This document shows positions 25,885-34,340 of a stretch of DNA of 60,516 nucleotides, piece after piece. Position 1 is the stretch's first letter; every line of letters starts with the position of its first letter. The translations under genes and the position numbers were made by a program. Where the stretch lies: assembly GCA_964598395.1 (NCBI GenBank), contig CAZRBW010000011.1, positions 1 through 60,516 on the forward strand, written 5' to 3'. Under the pieces are notes generated by a model, which had not been told where the DNA came from, did no database searches, and saw only the letters and a list, made by a program, of their open reading frames with translations. Source of the stretch: CAXBDP01 sp964598395. GTDB lineage: Bacteria > Bacteroidota > Bacteroidia > Cytophagales > Cyclobacteriaceae.

Positions 25885-27195
25885 TTAACCTTGCGCAAGA
25901 ACTTTTGAAATATTTGTTCTATACGATTGAATAGCTGGAATTAAGGCTGCAATGATTCCAATAATCAAACTTCCTGCAATTATAATAAGTTCCTCTCTAA
26001 GGAATTGCTTACCAGTTACTCCCAATTGACCTGATTGCTCAAATATTGCTCCAAGTAATTCCACCATGCCGTGTCCAAGTAATAAACCAAATATAGCTCC
26101 TAAACTGGTTATAATAACTCCCTCCAATATCACGTGGACAAAGAGTTTTTGTTTGCTCGCTCCTAAAGAACGCATTATTGCCAAATCATACTTTCTTTCT
26201 TTCAGGGCATTGTAAAGAGCTATAAAAATGCTCAATGCTGAAATAAAGATTATCAAATAGGCAAAACCTTGCATTACGTCCACGCCCACACCAATAAGTG
26301 TAAATAGTCTTGCGGTTTCAAAAGCTGGAGAAGCAGCTTGCATTGAACTTTGGCTATTTACATATCGCGGCAGTTGTACAGCACCAAGTGGCGATCTGTA
26401 TTGTATAAACATAGAAGTAATTTCTTTTCCTTCCAATGGAATACTTGGGTATCTTTCGGTATTTCCAAGTTTCAACTTTCGTTGACTTGCTGTAGTGCCG
26501 GATGGGCGAACACCAAAAGCTGGTCGTATTGTCGTTACAGTAGGGATAGCCGGTGCAATAGAATCTTCTACTACCACAGCGTCTTCGTGGCTTAGCCAAA
26601 CTGTCTCTACGTTAGTGAATATGAGATTATCTACTGCGGACCCTGTAGGCTTTAGTACACCTACTACAACGAATGGATCAGAATCGTGACTATGTCCGCC
26701 ATCGGAAATTCCATGCGCGCTATAAAACTCATCGCCAATTTTGAGACCTGATTTTAAAGCTACATCTGAGCCTAAAGTAGTTTCAAAGTGTTCTTTCCAG
26801 ATTTCACCTTCTGAAACTTCGGCATTATAGAGCTCTAAATATTCATCTGATGTGCCTACAATTCGAAAGCCGCCATAATTATCTCCTAAGGCAAGTGGAA
26901 TGGCATTTTTCACTAAACGGTGATTCAGAAGTTTCTCAGCTTCATCTAATGGGACATTTCCTGTCGGGAAATCGATATGGAAAATACTCGATAGTATGAG
27001 TTGCAATGGGCTACCTTTTGCGCCAACTACTAAATCGATACCTCTAGCATTTTTGGTCAAATTTTCTTCTACCTGCCTGCTTACCAAAAGCAGTACAATA
27101 ATGATGGCAATTCCCAAAGCCAACAAAAACACATTCAAAAATGTATTGAGCGGCTTTCCTTTTAGGTAGTTCCAGCTTAGCGTTGGCAAATTCAT
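25885..27195 (-). CDS. MacB-like ABC permease with His-rich periplasmic loop
   Basis: A 436-residue FtsX-family permease: one N-terminal membrane segment (about 15-40), a large periplasmic domain, and three C-terminal membrane segments with LKERKYDLAIMRSLGAS. The periplasmic part contains HGISDGGHSHDSDPF, a His/Asp cluster likely to bind zinc or a similar metal. From memory, a comparable permease sits in the zinc-responsive PA4063-PA4066 set of Pseudomonas aeruginosa. It overlaps the upstream ATPase gene by four bases. A role in metal-linked envelope transport is inferred, not shown. Confidence 0.85.
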   Translation of the reverse strand: MNLPTLSWNYLKGKPLNTFLNVFLLALGIAIIIVLLLVSRQVEENLTKNARGIDLVVGAKGSPLQLILSSIFHIDFPTGNVPLDEAEKLLNHRLVKNAIPLALGDNYGGFRIVGTSDEYLELYNAEVSEGEIWKEHFETTLGSDVALKSGLKIGDEFYSAHGISDGGHSHDSDPFVVVGVLKPTGSAVDNLIFTNVETVWLSHEDAVVVEDSIAPAIPTVTTIRPAFGVRPSGTTASQRKLKLGNTERYPSIPLEGKEITSMFIQYRSPLGAVQLPRYVNSQSSMQAASPAFETARLFTLIGVGVDVMQGFAYLIIFISALSIFIALYNALKERKYDLAIMRSLGASKQKLFVHVILEGVIITSLGAIFGLLLGHGMVELLGAIFEQSGQLGVTGKQFLREELIIIAGSLIIGIIAALIPAIQSYRTNISKVLAQG

Positions 27196-27827
27196 ATCGT
27201 TTCCAGTTTTATTTGGTTAGAAATTCTGCCTTTCAGCCGTTGATCGTGGGTAACAATTACCAAGGTGGCATTATATTTTTTTGCTTGATTTTCTAAAAGG
27301 TTCATCACCTTCTCGGTATTCATATCGTCTAACGCGGAAGTAGGCTCATCGGCAAAGATGACCGAAGGCTTGTTTAGAACTGCCCTAGCAATGGTAACTC
27401 TTTGCTGCTCTCCTTGGCTTAGCTGATGCGGCTTTGAGTTAATTTTACTTTCCAATTGCAACTCGGCTAATACTTCCTTTATCCTCCCGCTGTCTTGCGG
27501 TAGGCCGGCTAGATATTGCGCTAGAGCCAAATTATCTTTTACACTTAATACACTAACCAAATGGGCTTTTTGAAATACCAAGCCTATTTCTTTTCCTCGG
27601 AATTTATCTAATTCAGCTTCATTTATCTTGGCAATATCTTTACCCGATATTTTAATATTGCCAGACTGCGGTCTCAGTAAACCAGACAGCAAATGAAGTA
27701 AAGTGGTTTTACCGCTGCCCGACGCCCCTAAAATGAGCCAATGACTACCTTGCTCAAGCTTCAAATCCTTAAATTTGAATTGGGCATTTTGATCATAAGA
27801 AAAGCTTACGCCTTCGAATTCAATCAT
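27192..27827 (-). CDS. ABC transporter ATPase, LolD/MacB type
   Basis: A 211-residue ATPase with Walker A GASGSGKTT, signature LSQGEQQRVTIARA, Walker B VIFADEPTSALD and the switch His in VTHD. It is of the MacB/LolD class, which drives FtsX-like permeases. The downstream permease overlaps its stop by four bases, and the two make a complete transporter of the mechanotransmission type (no channel). The octamer GCGGGAGG lies inside (SGR codons). Confidence 0.93.
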   Translation of the reverse strand: MIEFEGVSFSYDQNAQFKFKDLKLEQGSHWLILGASGSGKTTLLHLLSGLLRPQSGNIKISGKDIAKINEAELDKFRGKEIGLVFQKAHLVSVLSVKDNLALAQYLAGLPQDSGRIKEVLAELQLESKINSKPHQLSQGEQQRVTIARAVLNKPSVIFADEPTSALDDMNTEKVMNLLENQAKKYNATLVIVTHDQRLKGRISNQIKLETI

Positions 27828-27951
27828 TTTATTAAGGTTTTTCCTGAAAGTATGAATTTATGCTGTCTTAACAAGCCATTTTTATGTAGCCGTGTAAAAT
27901 CTAGTAGAATGAATGCAATTCAGCCTTGGGAATAGCGGGAGCTTGGGCTAT

Positions 27952-28425
27952 TTATTTGGAATTATTTACCAACACAGCATCTGTGATGATGAAATTAGTT
28001 TTGTCAATATCCTCAGCATTCAACACTAAAATTCCTTTCACCTTTATGAATTCGTCTACTTTGAATTTCTTTGTTTTGCCCTTAAAATAAACTGTTGCTA
28101 TCGTTTCAGGGCCAGCTCCACCACAAAAGAAACACTGTGCGTATGGATAATAAGACAAAACGGTGAAATCAACCTCATTGTCAACAGGAAGAGGTATTAC
28201 ATAACCTTCCAGTGTGATTTCTTTGCTTTCCATGGCCAATATCTCTTTGGTAAATTCGGGATAAAACATGTGCGCATTGAAATCCTCTACAAACTTTGGT
28301 TTGAATTCTACTCTTGAAAACACAGCCCATCCATTAGAATCTTGAGCAATAAGCGATTGAGAGCAAAATGTTGCGACTCCAAACAAAATTAAAGTAATGA
28401 GTATTTTATTGTTTCCCTTAAGCAT
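27952..28425 (-). CDS. Periplasmic protein, DUF3299-like, with FFCG motif (copy B)
   Basis: A 157-residue exported protein (signal peptide about 1-27). It shares with the 25397-25852 product the order: GYVIPL, then YAQCFFCGGAGPETI, then a beta-rich KVKGILVLN end. It is the first gene of a minus-strand run (copy B, ATPase, permease, copy A) and starts about 200 bases from the divergent MerC gene. Two copies around one ABC transporter suggest substrate-binding or chaperone partners. The family's biochemistry is not known to me. Confidence 0.78.
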   Translation of the reverse strand: MLKGNNKILITLILFGVATFCSQSLIAQDSNGWAVFSRVEFKPKFVEDFNAHMFYPEFTKEILAMESKEITLEGYVIPLPVDNEVDFTVLSYYPYAQCFFCGGAGPETIATVYFKGKTKKFKVDEFIKVKGILVLNAEDIDKTNFIITDAVLVNNSK

Positions 28426-28496
28426 GGTGTGATTTTTTTAACTATAGTTTTACAATCAAATTTACCACCAAAATGGTTAGTTTCCATATGAAAAAT

Positions 28497-28578
28497 AGAA
28501 TCCCAACCTTTTAAAGTCGGGATTCTGGTACAACTCCACCACTGAAATGAAGAGCAATCAAAATAAATCCTGATTGCT
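28497..28578. repeat. Two inverted repeats in the divergent metal-locus promoter region
   Basis: AGAATCCC (28497-28504) pairs with GGGATTCT (28519-28526); AGCAATCA (28553-28560) pairs with TGATTGCT (28571-28578). Both lie between divergent promoters, where terminators are not expected. They may be regulator sites, RNA hairpins of a leader, or chance. Confidence 0.5.
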
Positions 28579-28579
28579 T

Positions 28580-28610
28580 TTGCAATTATAGAGGAGATTT
28601 CTCATCTTTG
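28580..28610 (+). promoter_or_regulatory. Candidate promoter of the MerC-M1 peptidase unit
   Basis: TTG (28580-28582), 20 bases, CATCTTTG (28603-28610): one mismatch to TAnnTTTG, with the same spacing as the rplM promoter. The predicted start is near 28617, only about 15 bases before the MerC ATG. Confidence 0.6.
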
Positions 28611-28623
28611 CAACGTTGTTGCA
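28609..28623. promoter_or_regulatory. Candidate repressor operator on the MerC promoter
   Basis: A 6-3-6 inverted repeat TGCAAC-GTT-GTTGCA. It overlaps the last bases of the -7 element and the predicted transcript start, an ideal place for a repressor. The length and symmetry would suit a Fur/Zur-type dimer; the identity of the regulator is inference from the metal context. Confidence 0.55.
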
Positions 28624-28631
28624 TAAAATAT

Positions 28632-29015
28632 ATGAAAAATTCTTCCTGGTTAAAGCGAAATGCTGATTTGATAGGTTTCTATAGCTCCATGGCTTGTATG
28701 GTGCATTGTATAGTATTGCCAGTGATTATCACGATGTCTATTTTCTCAATAAATGGATTCGGCGAGCATTGGCACACTCTTGATTATATTTTTATTGGTT
28801 TGTCCTTCTTGGCGGTTTTATATGCTTCTAAAAGGTCAGCAAATCCTACCATTCGAATGGGTTTGTGGTTTTCTTTTGCTATTTTTAGTTTTGCATTGAT
28901 GGCACATGAAGTGGCACATTGGATGTTATTTATCTCCCTTGCCGCTTCAGTTTCGTTAATGGTATTACATATTGTAAACTACAGAGTTTGCAGTATTCCA
29001 AAACCCAATAGTTAA
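28632..29015 (+). CDS. MerC-domain integral membrane protein
   Basis: About 127 residues from the ATG at 28632; an upstream TTG-led extension (QRCCIKY) covers the promoter and is rejected. Four membrane segments are visible, the first with SMACMVHCIVLP, the Cys/His signature of the MerC metal-transport family. A second His-rich patch is LMAHEVAHWML. In Bacteroidota such proteins are found with metal homeostasis genes rather than mercury resistance; no merA, merR or merT is nearby. An M1 peptidase follows after 18 bases. Confidence 0.88.
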   Translation: MKNSSWLKRNADLIGFYSSMACMVHCIVLPVIITMSIFSINGFGEHWHTLDYIFIGLSFLAVLYASKRSANPTIRMGLWFSFAIFSFALMAHEVAHWMLFISLAASVSLMVLHIVNYRVCSIPKPNS

Positions 29016-29033
29016 ATTATAAAAGCTTTATTT

Positions 29034-31253
29034 ATGCTCAGAAAAGTTTGTTTGATGACTCTATTCTTAATGGGGTCATTTTTTTTATCCGTGGCTCAAG
29101 AAAATGGCTGGAAGGCCAAGTTTGAGCAATTAGGTACTACACTTCCTACTCCTAACGAATACCGTGATGCCTCAGGCGCACCAGGGCCAAAGTATTGGCA
29201 GCAGCAGGCAGATTATGAAATTAAGGTTACTTTGGACGATAATAATCAGTCGATTACTGGCTGGGAGAAAGTTACTTATCATAACAATTCACCTCAAACA
29301 CTTACCTATTTATGGTTGCAGTTAGAGCAAAATATGCGTGCATCTGATTCTGACGCAAAGAGTGTGACGGCAGCTGGATTAGGAGGAGCAATTCCAGCTA
29401 AAAGCTTCGATCAAATAATTGGTGGTTCTCCAGATTTTGATGGAGGCTACAAGATTAATTCTGTGAAAGATGCCCAAGGAAATAGTCTGAAATATACCAT
29501 CAATAAAACGATGATGAGAGTTGATCTACCTCAACCCATGAAATCGGGTGAGCAATTTAGTTTCCAAGTAGAATGGAGCTACAATATCAATGATAGGATG
29601 AGAGATGGTGGGAGGTCAGGCTTTGAATATTTCCCAGAGGATGGAAATTATGTTTATACAATTGCCCAGTTTTTTCCACGCATGGCTGTATATGATGACG
29701 TAAACGGCTGGCAGAATAAGCAGTTTTTAGGAAGCGGTGAGTTTGCTTTACCTTTTGGCGATTATAAAGTGAGCATCACGGTGCCCTCTGACCATATGTT
29801 GGCGTCAACTGGTGAGCTGCAAAATCCAAATGATGTATTGACAGCCTCAGAAAGAGAGAAATTTGAATTGGCCAAAAAGACTTTTGATAAGCCAGTAATA
29901 ATTAGAAGTCAAGCTGAGGCAATTCAATATGAAAAATCAAAAAGTACTCAGACCAAAACTTGGGTATTTGAAGCAGAAAATGTAAGGGATTTTGCATTTG
30001 CTACCTCCCGCAAATTTATTTGGGATGCGATGGCGGTGCAACTTGATAATTCTGCTCCGTTGGCTATGAGCTATTATCCAAAAGAAGGAAACCCGCTTTG
30101 GGAAAAGGAGTCAACAAAGGCTGTAAAAAACACTTTACTGACTTATTCTGAAAGAACTTTCGATTACCCATACCCTGTGGCAATTTCGGTGCATGCTGCA
30201 TCAATAGGTATGGAGTATCCAATGATCTGCTTTAATTTTGGTCGCCCTCGCCCAGACGGAAGCTACGACGATAGAGTAACCACACGTATGGTAAGCGTAA
30301 TTGTCCATGAAATAGGTCATAATTACTTCCCAATGATCGTGAATAGCGACGAAAGACAATGGGCTTGGATGGACGAGGGTTTGAATTCATTCCTTGAGCA
30401 ACAAACAATGGCCGAGTGGTATCCTGAATTGCCATATTTCAGCAATACACCCGCGAGCATAGTACCTTATATGAAGGGCGACAAAACGTATCAGAGACCT
30501 ATCATGACTAACCCAGAGCAGTCTTTGCAATTAGGCCCTGAGGCTTATACAAAACCAGCGGCAGCACTTAATATTTTGCGAGAAACTGTAATGGGTGAAG
30601 AGCTTTTCGATATGGCATTTAAGGAATATTCACAGCGATGGATGTTTAAACATCCGCAACCAGCTGATTTTTTCCGCACAATGGAAGATGCCTCCGCAGT
30701 AGATTTAGATTGGTTTTGGAAAGGTTGGTTCTACACAGTTGACAACGTAGATATTTCCGTAGATAATGTGCGTTGGTTCCGATTGAAAGGGGAGGAGAAA
30801 AGCTTTGAAGGACAAGTACAAGCCCAAGGTCAAATAGCGGCGGGAGGAGAAGGAAGTGCCGAAAAAGGAATAGATGGGCCATTTAGTATTGAGCTAATGG
30901 ACACCAACCCGATGAGCTATGGCGAGTTCAGAGCCCGTGTAGATGACGAGGCGATTCGAAAGACTTATGCGGGTAAAAATTTCTACGAGGTTTCATTCTC
31001 GAATCAAGGCGGATTGGTAATGCCATTAATCGTTCATTTGACATTTGCAGATGGCACTGTTCAAGAAGAGTATATACCAGCAGAAATCTGGAGAAGAAAT
31101 GAAAAGGAAATACGCAAAGTATTTATCACAGATAAGCAAGTGGTAAAAGTGAGTTTCGACCCAGAAGGTAAATTAGCCGATACCGAAGATGCGAATAATG
31201 TATTTCCAAGACAACCGGCAGCAAGCAGATTTGATCGTTTCGACGAAGATTGA
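29034..31253 (+). CDS. Secreted M1 family zinc metallopeptidase
   Basis: A 739-residue protein with a signal peptide (about 1-21, ending SVAQ). An N-terminal beta domain (about 50-300) precedes the thermolysin-like catalytic part with HEIGHNYFPMIV and the downstream Glu in WMDEGLNSFLEQQ; the substrate-binding GMEYP replaces the usual GAMEN. It is an exported aminopeptidase-like enzyme that needs zinc. Its pairing with MerC, 18 bases upstream, may make it part of a zinc-responsive set. It ends at a strong terminator. Confidence 0.92.
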   Translation: MLRKVCLMTLFLMGSFFLSVAQENGWKAKFEQLGTTLPTPNEYRDASGAPGPKYWQQQADYEIKVTLDDNNQSITGWEKVTYHNNSPQTLTYLWLQLEQNMRASDSDAKSVTAAGLGGAIPAKSFDQIIGGSPDFDGGYKINSVKDAQGNSLKYTINKTMMRVDLPQPMKSGEQFSFQVEWSYNINDRMRDGGRSGFEYFPEDGNYVYTIAQFFPRMAVYDDVNGWQNKQFLGSGEFALPFGDYKVSITVPSDHMLASTGELQNPNDVLTASEREKFELAKKTFDKPVIIRSQAEAIQYEKSKSTQTKTWVFEAENVRDFAFATSRKFIWDAMAVQLDNSAPLAMSYYPKEGNPLWEKESTKAVKNTLLTYSERTFDYPYPVAISVHAASIGMEYPMICFNFGRPRPDGSYDDRVTTRMVSVIVHEIGHNYFPMIVNSDERQWAWMDEGLNSFLEQQTMAEWYPELPYFSNTPASIVPYMKGDKTYQRPIMTNPEQSLQLGPEAYTKPAAALNILRETVMGEELFDMAFKEYSQRWMFKHPQPADFFRTMEDASAVDLDWFWKGWFYTVDNVDISVDNVRWFRLKGEEKSFEGQVQAQGQIAAGGEGSAEKGIDGPFSIELMDTNPMSYGEFRARVDDEAIRKTYAGKNFYEVSFSNQGGLVMPLIVHLTFADGTVQEEYIPAEIWRRNEKEIRKVFITDKQVVKVSFDPEGKLADTEDANNVFPRQPAASRFDRFDED

Positions 31254-31279
31254 TTTAGCTCGGTTGGAAAATAGGTTTG

Positions 31280-31318
31280 AAAAGAGTCGATGCCAATGGT
31301 GCCGACTCTTTTATTTTT
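31280..31318 (+). terminator. M1 peptidase terminator
   Basis: Perfect ten-base-pair stem AAAAGAGTCG / CGACTCTTTT with a 13-base apical part and a T-rich tail, 27 bases past the stop codon. Confidence 0.88.
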
Positions 31319-31412
31319 GGTATAATACTGAAAAATAGTTGGTAAAATGCCTTTAAATGATTTGAAAATCAATTGCTTACAACAAGCTTATTGAAAGTAG
31401 CTTCAGGAGCGT

Positions 31413-33032
31413 TTAAACGCTTTTGTAAGCATCTATCACAGCGATGTGCTCATTCATATTGAAGGTGTGGGTTCCAAGCAAATGCTTGTCCCAATCGGGC
31501 AATATTTCACCAATCTTCTCCTCTTCATATTCCTCTAGATTCCAATTGATGATTTTATTGAAATGAATGGCGTAACCATAGCGTACGGAGCAATCTTGTG
31601 CTGGCCTAATCCAATCTCCATCTTTCAAGAATAATTTTCCCGCCATCCGAGCATTTCGCACATCCGATACTATTGGATTGCAAGGGTGGGAGCGCCATCC
31701 TGCTTTTCCCAATGATGGTGATGAAAAAAGGAATAACTCATCAAAAGCCGAGCTACCTTTGTTTTCAGCAATATTTACAAACATCCACCATAGTCCGTCC
31801 TTTTTCACCAAAGTTGCATCTACAGCAGCAATATCACCCATCAAAGTAAATTGCTTTTCCCAGCTGTTTGGGAAATCTACAGCCTTATATAAATCAATGG
31901 ATCGATTGGCTCTACTTTCTGGCAATATGTACCAATCTCCATCTTCTTTGAAGATAAATGGGTATGAAAGATGATAATCTTCTTTCAAAACAGGTCTAAT
32001 ATTTACCAGATTTCCATTTTCCCATTCGCCTACTGAAATATGCCCTTTTTGCGTTTTAAACATCAATTCCTCAAAAAACACGTAGTTTATTCCATTTTCT
32101 GAAATGGGAAAAGGATCAGCATAGAAGCGATCTTTTGGCGGTATAATGCTTTTGTATTCGGAGGGAGGAGTATTTTCATTTGCAGCATCCTCTACCAAAA
32201 GGAACCACTGCTTCTTGGAAAATGCTTCTTTGATTTTTCGGCTCAATGATTTTGCAAGTAATCGAGTAAGTAGCCCAATCATTTGCAAGTTATGCGGAGG
32301 TTTGAATAAGCCTTTGGCAGGACTTATTTGGCTTTGATGTTTTGCTATTGCAGTATCAATTGCTGCTTGTCCATGATGGGCAACTTGCTCCAATAGTCGA
32401 GGAACAAATGAGAGACTTTTCCAATAGACTTTCTGTGCATTTCGATTTACCGATAGAGGATCCGTTTGACTCCAAGATCGATACAGAACTTTGCCGTCGT
32501 CGAGTTTTTCAGTGAGTATTTGCAATACCGAACCTGTACAATGCCAGCCAAACATCACTTCCCAAAAAGCAGGTGGCCCACCCTTATTCACAAAGTTATC
32601 GCCATGGTGAAAGGACCAAATTCCAAACTTAGGCAAAGTTAAAATGTCGCCTCTTAATATTCTGAAGCCCATTCTGATCAATACATCAGGTTGATAGGCT
32701 TTGATTTCTTCGAGTTTGCTATCTGGAAAGTAATCCGAAAATTTGCTTTGGCGTGGTCTTACATATACTTTGGCGATATCGGCTGGCAGCAAGGTCGCAA
32801 TTGCCTTGCGAGCAAATGCATCGGGTTTTACTGGAAAGAGTTTCCGATCTAATTTTCGGTATGCTCTATAGATAAGTTTGTTTAAGTCGCTGGGTTCGCT
32901 CTTAGTATCCTCCCGCAATATCAATAAGGAGATTTCTGCATAAGAACTCTCTTGTATTAGACGAATCATTTCCCAGCTCCAAGCAGGAATTTTATCTTCA
33001 TTCAGTAATAATCCGACTTTTAGTTTGACCAA
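31413..33032 (-). CDS. Formyltransferase-like / GINT1-type propeller protein
   Basis: A 539-residue protein. The N-terminal half (about 1-220) resembles formyltransferase folds, with FHHGDNFVNKGGPPAFWEV in place of the usual SLLPKYRG-type loop. The C-terminal half (about 270-530) is beta-rich with repeated blade-like segments (for example YADPFPISENGINYVFFEEL and PFIFKEDGDWYILPES), resembling the glucosamine inositolphosphorylceramide transferase N-terminal domain or a GH43-type five-bladed propeller. The two-domain fusion fits a sugar- or polysaccharide-modifying enzyme. It is divergent from the glycosyltransferase genes. Function is inferred only. Confidence 0.7.
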   Translation of the reverse strand: MVKLKVGLLLNEDKIPAWSWEMIRLIQESSYAEISLLILREDTKSEPSDLNKLIYRAYRKLDRKLFPVKPDAFARKAIATLLPADIAKVYVRPRQSKFSDYFPDSKLEEIKAYQPDVLIRMGFRILRGDILTLPKFGIWSFHHGDNFVNKGGPPAFWEVMFGWHCTGSVLQILTEKLDDGKVLYRSWSQTDPLSVNRNAQKVYWKSLSFVPRLLEQVAHHGQAAIDTAIAKHQSQISPAKGLFKPPHNLQMIGLLTRLLAKSLSRKIKEAFSKKQWFLLVEDAANENTPPSEYKSIIPPKDRFYADPFPISENGINYVFFEELMFKTQKGHISVGEWENGNLVNIRPVLKEDYHLSYPFIFKEDGDWYILPESRANRSIDLYKAVDFPNSWEKQFTLMGDIAAVDATLVKKDGLWWMFVNIAENKGSSAFDELFLFSSPSLGKAGWRSHPCNPIVSDVRNARMAGKLFLKDGDWIRPAQDCSVRYGYAIHFNKIINWNLEEYEEEKIGEILPDWDKHLLGTHTFNMNEHIAVIDAYKSV

Positions 33033-33053
33033 TTTTACTTTGATTTATCTTTG
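33024..33053 (+). promoter_or_regulatory. Candidate promoter of the glycosyltransferase operon
   Basis: TTTG (33024-33027), 18 bases, TATCTTTG (33046-33053), full consensus. It overlaps the start codon of the divergent propeller gene and predicts a leader of about 88 bases before the first glycosyltransferase. Confidence 0.65.
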
Positions 33054-33147
33054 TTGAAGCTAAGAAGATATTACTTAATGCGAATTTATCTTTTTGTTTT
33101 TAATAAATGACGTACCTTTTCATTATTTAGAAATTCAATTTTAACTC

Positions 33148-34278
33148 TTGAATAGAAAAACCAAAATTCTTCATTTGATTAAATCCTTGGGTAGAGGAGG
33201 AGCGGAAATGCTTTTGCCAATCAGCTACACATATGCTTCTCATGATCAGTTCGATTACTCCTATGCCTATTTTTTGAAAGGAAAAGATGATTTGGTATAT
33301 CTGCTCAAGGAAAATGGCGCCCAAGTCCATTCATTTGAAGCGGGAGGAAATAGGGAGATTTTATTATCAGCATTTTCTCTCGCCAAATATTGTAAGTCAA
33401 ATAAGATTGACATCATTCACGCACACTTGCCAATAGCAGGTGTGGTGGCTCGTATTGCAGGCCGAATTGCCAAAATTCCTGTTGTCTACACCGAGCACAA
33501 TCTAATGGAGCGCTACCATCCTATAACTAGATTTTTGAACAAAGCCACTTTTGCTATGCAAGCTCATGTGGTGTCTGTTTCGCGAGATGTGGAGCAATCC
33601 ATTCGCAAGCATACCAATACAAAAGTTCCTGTTTCTACCGTGTTAAATGGAATTGACACGCTACAATTCAAGAGAGATTGGCCAGGTGGGGACGAGTTGA
33701 GAAAGGAATATAATATTCCAGTTGATGCCTCAGTGATTGGTTTTGTGGCGGTATTCAGAGAGCAAAAGCAATTGCCAATTTGGCTTACAGTGGCTTCGAC
33801 TATATTGAAATCTCATCCTGAAACTTATTTCCTTTTGGTGGGTGCAGGCCCACTTTCTGAGGAAATAGAAAATTTGCGAGATACATTAGGTTTGACTAAT
33901 CGCCTATTCCTACCTGGTCTTAAGGAGAATGTAAGAAAGCATTTATCTGCAATGGATATCTTTTTTATGTCTTCTAAATTTGAAGGTTTGCCGTTAGCGC
34001 TTTTGGAAGCAATGGCTTGCGAATGTGCAATTGTGGCAACAAAAGTTGGCGGTGTGCCAGAGGTTATCGAGCATGGCATTTCGGGATTGCTTGTGTCAGA
34101 TCAAAGTCAGCAGGAGATGGTGAATGCTTTGAGTTTTTATCTTACGAATAAAGAAGAAATTAAGAAACACGGAGTTGCTGCCCGAAAAAGAGTTGAAGAA
34201 ACATTCAGTGTCCAAAGAATGGTAAAGGAATTGGAAGGAATTTACAGGACTTTGAAAATGAAGACCAATAATAGGTAA
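33148..34278 (+). CDS. Glycosyltransferase family 4 protein (first)
   Basis: A 376-residue GT-B enzyme. The N-terminal GT4-type domain starts with KILHLIKSLGRGGAEMLL; the C-terminal nucleotide-sugar domain has FMSSKFEGLPLALLEAMACE with the EGLPLALLEAMA motif and VPEVIEHGISGLLV. The start is TTG at 33148; no ATG fits. It transfers a sugar onto a lipid-linked polysaccharide precursor, probably in surface-polysaccharide synthesis, given the sugar transferase and PglD/PglE-like genes that follow. Confidence 0.9.
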   Translation: MNRKTKILHLIKSLGRGGAEMLLPISYTYASHDQFDYSYAYFLKGKDDLVYLLKENGAQVHSFEAGGNREILLSAFSLAKYCKSNKIDIIHAHLPIAGVVARIAGRIAKIPVVYTEHNLMERYHPITRFLNKATFAMQAHVVSVSRDVEQSIRKHTNTKVPVSTVLNGIDTLQFKRDWPGGDELRKEYNIPVDASVIGFVAVFREQKQLPIWLTVASTILKSHPETYFLLVGAGPLSEEIENLRDTLGLTNRLFLPGLKENVRKHLSAMDIFFMSSKFEGLPLALLEAMACECAIVATKVGGVPEVIEHGISGLLVSDQSQQEMVNALSFYLTNKEEIKKHGVAARKRVEETFSVQRMVKELEGIYRTLKMKTNNR

Positions 34279-34340
34279 TTTCTTAAGCCATTTTCCTGCT
34301 TTATGTTATTTGTTGTATTTTTGGGTAAATTTTTAGTTTC

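Noticed and set aside
21548..27482. Octamer-free gaps (21.5-27.5, 34.7-40.0 and 43.9-48.6 kb) as signs of gene transfer
   Set aside because: With 36 sites spaced at random about 1.7 kb apart, two or three gaps of 5-6 kb are expected by chance, and the largest gap covers core ribosomal genes.
28497..28526. AGAATCCC/GGGATTCT hairpin as a terminator
   Set aside because: It lies between divergent genes with no transcript ending there, and no T run follows.
28632..29015. A mercury resistance operon
   Set aside because: Only a MerC-type protein is present; no merA, merR, merT or merP gene is near, and the context is that of zinc or general metal homeostasis.
34316..34323. A separate promoter before the second glycosyltransferase (TATTTTTG)
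   Set aside because: The -7 match is perfect but there is no TTG at the right distance upstream.
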